Shown in pieces: positions 22,977-26,206 of a stretch of DNA of 26,206 bases. The position numbers were made by a program, and so were the translations under genes. Position 1 is the first letter of the stretch. Every line of letters begins with the position of its first letter. The notes beneath the pieces were generated by a model that was not told where the DNA came from, did no database searches, and saw only the letters and a list, made by a program, of their open reading frames with translations. The DNA is from an uncultured Eubacteriales bacterium (lineage in GTDB: Bacteria; Bacillota; Clostridia; Peptostreptococcales; Anaerovoracaceae): positions 1 through 26,206 of the forward strand of contig CAJLHL010000022.1 of the NCBI GenBank assembly GCA_905206455.1. Direction: 5' to 3'.

Positions 22977-23577
22977 GAGTCCTGTTTATAGTGTGACGGC
23001 GGTTCCTATCGAGAAAATCGAGCCGAATACCTACAACCCGAATTCCATCGCTCCTCCGGAGCTGAAATTATTGTATGACAGCATCAAACACGATGGCTAT
23101 ACCATGCCGGTGGTCTGTTATTATGACAGTGGGCGGGATAAGTACATTCTGGTGGACGGTTTTCACCGCTATCGCATTATGCTGGATTATCCGGATATCT
23201 ATGAACGTGAACAGGGAATGCTGCCGGTCAGTGTAATCGACAAATCGATCGATTACCGCATGGTGAGCACGATCCGTCACAACCGCGCCCGCGGGACCCA
23301 CAATGTGGATCTGATGAGCAATATTATCATGGAACTGCATGAGCTCGGCAGATCGGACGCATGGATTTCAAAACATCTGGGAATGGATCGAGATGAGATC
23401 CTGAGGCTGAAGCAGATCACAGGGCTCACCGCGTTGTTTAAGGATGTTCAGTTCGGCAGAGCGTGGAGACCTGCGGAAACGGAACGGGAGGACGAGCGAA
23501 ACGATTCGGATACAGGGGCGAAAAAAGAGGAACGACAGAACGTTACCTCCGGAAATGCGGATGACAGAGAGGAATGA
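22966..23577 (+). CDS. IbrB-like ParB/Srx-domain protein
   Basis: A 203-residue partner of the preceding gene. Residues 10-110 form a ParB/sulfiredoxin-type N-terminal domain: VPIEKIEPNTYNPN, the nucleotide-binding DGFHR at 64-68, and MVSTIRHNRARGTH. A helix-turn-helix-like segment follows (RSDAWISKHLGMDRDEILRLKQITGL, about 126-152), and then a strongly charged, probably disordered tail of about 40 residues rich in Glu, Asp and Arg. It lacks the length and centromere-binding region of chromosomal ParB. ParB-type domains can bind or hydrolyse CTP, but this has not been shown for IbrB to my knowledge. The start overlaps the end of the PP-loop gene by 11 bases. Confidence 0.8.
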   Translation: MAYKSPVYSVTAVPIEKIEPNTYNPNSIAPPELKLLYDSIKHDGYTMPVVCYYDSGRDKYILVDGFHRYRIMLDYPDIYEREQGMLPVSVIDKSIDYRMVSTIRHNRARGTHNVDLMSNIIMELHELGRSDAWISKHLGMDRDEILRLKQITGLTALFKDVQFGRAWRPAETEREDERNDSDTGAKKEERQNVTSGNADDREE

Positions 23578-23677
23578 TCGGGAGCGGAGAAAAACGATCC
23601 GGCTTCTTTGCCGGGATAAGAAAGTAGCGGAAATCCGACGTCCGGTGTTCCCGGCGGATCTTTCTTTTCGCAAAGAG

Positions 23678-23715
23678 AAGAGGGAGACAATGATTTTTCA
23701 TTGTCTCCCTCTTTT
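23678..23715. terminator. Bidirectional terminator between ibrB-like and EamA genes
   Basis: AAGAGGGAGACAATGA (23678-23693) pairs perfectly over 16 bp with 23698-23713 around a TTTT loop, with T residues on one side and A residues on the other, serving both convergent genes. Confidence 0.9.
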
Positions 23716-23760
23716 GTCTTTCCCTGTTTTGTATATGGTTTTTACATATGCGGCGGGATC

Positions 23761-24645
23761 TTATCTCTTTGTTTTTCCGGGGGATTTTCCCTTCATCTGG
23801 ACGGCGATGCCCAGAATGATCAGAACGAGACCTGAAAGCGTCGGTACGCTGAAAGGCTCTTTCAGGATGATACAGGACAGTATCATGGAAAGAAACGGCG
23901 TAACATAGGCCAGGTTTGAAATTTTCGCCGTGTTTCCCCGGTTGATGGCGATGCACCAGATCAGATAACCTGCCGCGTTGACGATGACACCCATCCATAA
24001 AATCCCCGCAGTCTGCACACCGGACAGGTGGATCGGCGTTTTCGTGCAGAGCAGATAAATGCCGGAGATAACAGCTGGTACGGCGAAGTAGACGGCCATC
24101 GCCGGCTCCTGCGGATAGTCGTATTTTTTATTGACTGCACTGAAAAGACCGTAACTCACCGCAGCGAGGAGACACAGAAGCACACCCCGAAAATCGATAT
24201 TTGTCAGATTGCCGAAATCGCCTTTCGTAGCCACTACAGCTGCGCCGGCGAAAGAGAGCAGAGCGGCGGTCAGTTTTGCCGCGGTAAAACGTTCCCTCAG
24301 GATAAAACAGGAAAAAATCACTGTCGCCAGCGGCCAAAGATAGATGATGACGCAGGCGTCCTGTGCGCTCAGCAGAGTAAGGCCGTAATAGTAAGCGGCG
24401 TTGTAGACGAAAAATCCCATAAATCCCATGACGCATAATCGCAGGTAGTCTGCCGGCCGGAAGGCGGCAAACGCTTTTCGGTTGCCCCGGACGATATTGT
24501 AGCCGAAAAGTGACAGCGAAGCGATGGCTGTCGTCAGAAAGAGAACTGTCGTGCTCGACATATCGTTGAGCAGCAGTTTTGTGATCGGCGCCACGCTGCT
24601 CCAGCAGATTACGGCACCTCCTGCGAAGAGATATTCTTTTTTCAT
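23761..24645 (-). CDS. EamA-family (drug/metabolite superfamily) transporter
   Basis: An integral membrane protein of 294 residues with about ten hydrophobic helices arranged as two tandem EamA units (residues about 5-138 and 150-288). Hallmarks include AGGAVICWSSVAPITKLLL in helix 1, the ALLSFAGAAVVATKG end of the first unit, and YVTPFLSMILSCIILKEPFSVPTLSGLVLIILGI at the end of the second. Family members export amino acids or other metabolites; the substrate cannot be read from sequence. The ATG is followed by KKEYLF; the GGAGG ribosome binding site is 16 nt upstream, longer than usual. It has its own promoter and is convergent with the ibrB-like gene. Confidence 0.88.
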   Translation of the reverse strand: MKKEYLFAGGAVICWSSVAPITKLLLNDMSSTTVLFLTTAIASLSLFGYNIVRGNRKAFAAFRPADYLRLCVMGFMGFFVYNAAYYYGLTLLSAQDACVIIYLWPLATVIFSCFILRERFTAAKLTAALLSFAGAAVVATKGDFGNLTNIDFRGVLLCLLAAVSYGLFSAVNKKYDYPQEPAMAVYFAVPAVISGIYLLCTKTPIHLSGVQTAGILWMGVIVNAAGYLIWCIAINRGNTAKISNLAYVTPFLSMILSCIILKEPFSVPTLSGLVLIILGIAVQMKGKSPGKTKR

Positions 24646-24747
24646 TTGAGCTTGTTTTTTTCCTCCGTTATTTTTCTTTGCTCAGGGGTAAGTTACATGG
24701 GAAAAGCGATCGGCCGGCTCTCTCGGCGGTATCTTTTCTCAAAGCAC

Positions 24748-24776
24748 ATTATATGTGGGATTGCGTCGGGTGTAAA
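24748..24776 (-). promoter_or_regulatory. Promoter of the EamA transporter gene
   Basis: On the minus strand TTTACA (24771-24776), a 17-bp spacer and a perfect TATAAT (24748-24753). The leader is about 95 nt. Between this promoter and the argG operators (24777-24973) I see no convincing feature. Confidence 0.6.
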
Positions 24777-24973
24777 TTACAATTTTACCGAAATTTACGG
24801 CTTTTTTATGTATGCGGATCAACCGGAAAACATCGATGAAATATGCGGCGGAAAACGCGGAACGGCGGAGTTTTTTCTGTGTGATGACGAAGCGCTTGTC
24901 CGGAGAGACGGAAGCGCTGAACTCTTTCAAAACGGGAACGCAGAGGAGATAAATTTTGCAGAGATACACTGAA

Positions 24974-25007
24974 TGTATAAATATAAAAATAAATGAATAA
25001 TTATAAA
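24974..25007. promoter_or_regulatory. Paired ArgR-like operator boxes upstream of argG
   Basis: TGTATAAATATAAA (24974-24987) and TGAATAATTATAAA (24994-25007) start 20 bp apart, matching the pair upstream of argB in sequence and spacing. They end 7 bp before the argG -35 element. Confidence 0.65.
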
Positions 25008-25014
25008 CAACCCG

Positions 25015-25043
25015 TTGAATTGAAAAAATACCTGTGATATACT
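25015..25043 (+). promoter_or_regulatory. Promoter of argG
   Basis: TTGAAT (25015-25020), 17-bp spacer, TATACT (25038-25043). The leader is about 32 nt and contains the GGAGG used by argG. Confidence 0.7.
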
Positions 25044-25081
25044 CTATCTATCAAAAAGAAGAATTTTGGAGGTATTTTAAC

Positions 25082-26206
25082 ATGGCTAAGGAAAAGGCAG
25101 TTCTCGCATATTCCGGTGGACTGGATACATCGGTTATTCTCACATATTTAAAGGAAAATTACAATTATGACGTCATCGCGGTATGCGTAAACGTAGGCCA
25201 GGAAGAGGATTTCGACGCGGTGGAAAAGAAGGCCTACGCTACCGGTGCGGAAAAGGCATATATCGTCGATGTCACTGAGGAATTAGTGACAGATTACATC
25301 TGGCCTACGTTAAAGGCCGGCGCTGTCTACGAAAACGATTATCTGCTGGGCACCTCCTTCGCTCGTCCGCTGATCGCGAAGGAACTGGTCAGAATCGCTC
25401 ATCAGGAAGGCGCTGTGGCCATCGCTCACGGCTGCACGGGAAAGGGCAACGATCAGGTTCGTTTTGAATCCAGTATTCACGCGCTGGATCCTTCTCTCAA
25501 GATCGTAGCGCCTTGGAGAGAGTGGGATCTCAAGTCCCGTGAAGACTGTATCGCTTATGCAGAAGCGCATAATATTCCGATCTCCCAGACGCTGAAAAAG
25601 ATTTACAGCCGTGACCAGAACATCTGGCATATCAGTCATGAGGGAGGAAATCTGGAAAATCCGTGGAATGAGCATCTGGACGATATTCACGTGATGAGCG
25701 TTCCTGCGGAACAGGCTCCGGATCAGCCGACGTTCGTGGAAATCACCTTCGACAAAGGCTGTCCGGTAGCTCTCGACGGCAGAGATATGAATTCTGTGGA
25801 ACTCCTGGAGACATTAAATACGATGGGCGGCGAAAACGGTGTCGGTACCATCGATATCATCGAAAACCGTCTCGTGGGAATGAAGTCCAGAGGCGTTTAT
25901 GAAACTCCGGGCGGTACGATTCTTTTCAAGGCGCACCAGGATCTGGAAAAACTGGTATTGGACAGAGATACGATGAATTTCAAGAATCAGGTATCCCTCA
26001 AATACGCTCAGCTGGTCTATGACGGTCTCTGGTTTACTCCGCTGAAAGACGCCCTCGACGCTTTTGTGGATTCCACACAGGACGTGGTCACCGGCGTGGT
26101 AAAGATGAAACTTTACAAAGGCAGCGCGGTTCCTGTAGCTTCTAAATCGAAGTATTCTCTTTTCAACGAAGAGTTTGCAACATTCGGTGAAGACGATGTA
26201 TACAAT
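25082..26206 (+). CDS. argG: Argininosuccinate synthase (3' end outside window)
   Basis: Condenses citrulline and aspartate with ATP to argininosuccinate, the penultimate arginine step. The reading frame stays open for 375 codons to the window edge; the family is about 400-410 residues, so only the last part is missing. The ATP-binding PP-loop AYSGGLDTS is at residues 9-17. Further family signatures are [29 protein letters not shown] and [20 protein letters not shown] stands about 8 nt before the ATG. The paired ArgR-like boxes upstream indicate co-regulation with argBJC; argH is expected downstream but is not visible. Confidence 0.96.
   Translation, partial: MAKEKAVLAYSGGLDTSVILTYLKENYNYDVIAVCVNVGQEEDFDAVEKKAYATGAEKAYIVDVTEELVTDYIWPTLKAGAVYENDYLLGTSFARPLIAKELVRIAHQEGAVAIAHGCTGKGNDQVRFESSIHALDPSLKIVAPWREWDLKSREDCIAYAEAHNIPISQTLKKIYSRDQNIWHISHEGGNLENPWNEHLDDIHVMSVPAEQAPDQPTFVEITFDKGCPVALDGRDMNSVELLETLNTMGGENGVGTIDIIENRLVGMKSRGVYETPGGTILFKAHQDLEKLVLDRDTMNFKNQVSLKYAQLVYDGLWFTPLKDALDAFVDSTQDVVTGVVKMKLYKGSAVPVASKSKYSLFNEEFATFGEDDVYN

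Noticed and set aside
24646..24972. 108-codon plus-strand open frame between the EamA and argG genes
   Set aside because: It overlaps the EamA leader and promoter, has no ribosome binding site and no recognisable motif.
1..26206. CRISPR array, tRNA, rRNA or insertion sequence
   Set aside because: No regularly spaced repeats, cloverleaf-like sequences, rRNA segments or transposase frames were recognised on either strand.

Overview
The window looks like the chromosome of a low-to-mid GC Gram-positive anaerobe of the class Clostridia (Eubacteriales). The evidence is strong AGGAGG-type ribosome binding sites, Clostridia-type MoaA/MoaC, ArgJ and Uup proteins, an S-layer-homology (SLH) anchored Cna-B surface protein, and many bidirectional rho-independent terminators. 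A family such as Anaerovoracaceae is possible, but I cannot prove it from this sequence. No rRNA, tRNA, CRISPR array or insertion sequence was seen.

Layout. Bases 1-4090 hold the end of a PepSY lipoprotein gene on the plus strand, then three minus-strand genes: a GNAT acetyltransferase, NAD(P)H-hydrate dehydratase (nnrD) and a Uup-type ABC-F ATPase. Bases 4578-6729 hold a small soluble protein gene, then a structured leader and moaA-moaC (molybdenum cofactor synthesis), closed by a terminator. Bases 6753-10405 are an arginine operon in the order argB-argJ-argC. Its promoter is overlapped by two ArgR-like boxes 20 bp apart, and it has a 230-nt structured leader. argG at the right edge (from 25082) carries the same pair of boxes with the same 20-bp spacing, so the two loci probably form one regulon. 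Bases 10426-11626 encode two small membrane proteins (a DUF2752 protein and an Asn/Tyr/Gly-rich two-helix protein).

The most interesting part is 11.8-23.6 kb. A complete tyrosine recombinase gene (11939-12805) is followed within 25 bp by an 18-bp sequence. Its exact reverse complement recurs 267 bp further on (12831-12848 and 13116-13133). Each copy has 6-bp palindromic arms around an asymmetric 6-bp core, the layout of a tyrosine recombinase crossover site. The intervening AT-rich segment carries overlapping divergent promoters and a 23-bp palindrome. Directly downstream is a 2644-residue secreted protein with a von Willebrand A domain, about eleven Cna-B domains, two InlB-type repeats and three SLH motifs. 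This reads as a predicted phase-variable (invertible-promoter) surface adhesin. Next comes a PP-loop DUF3440/ParB-like pair resembling IbrA/IbrB, which in E. coli activate the Eib adhesin genes of prophages. The recombinase, switch, adhesin and IbrAB-like pair may be one surface-variation module; that link is inference.

The right end holds a convergent EamA-family transporter, separated from ibrB by a 16-bp-stem terminator, and the start of argG, cut off by the window edge.
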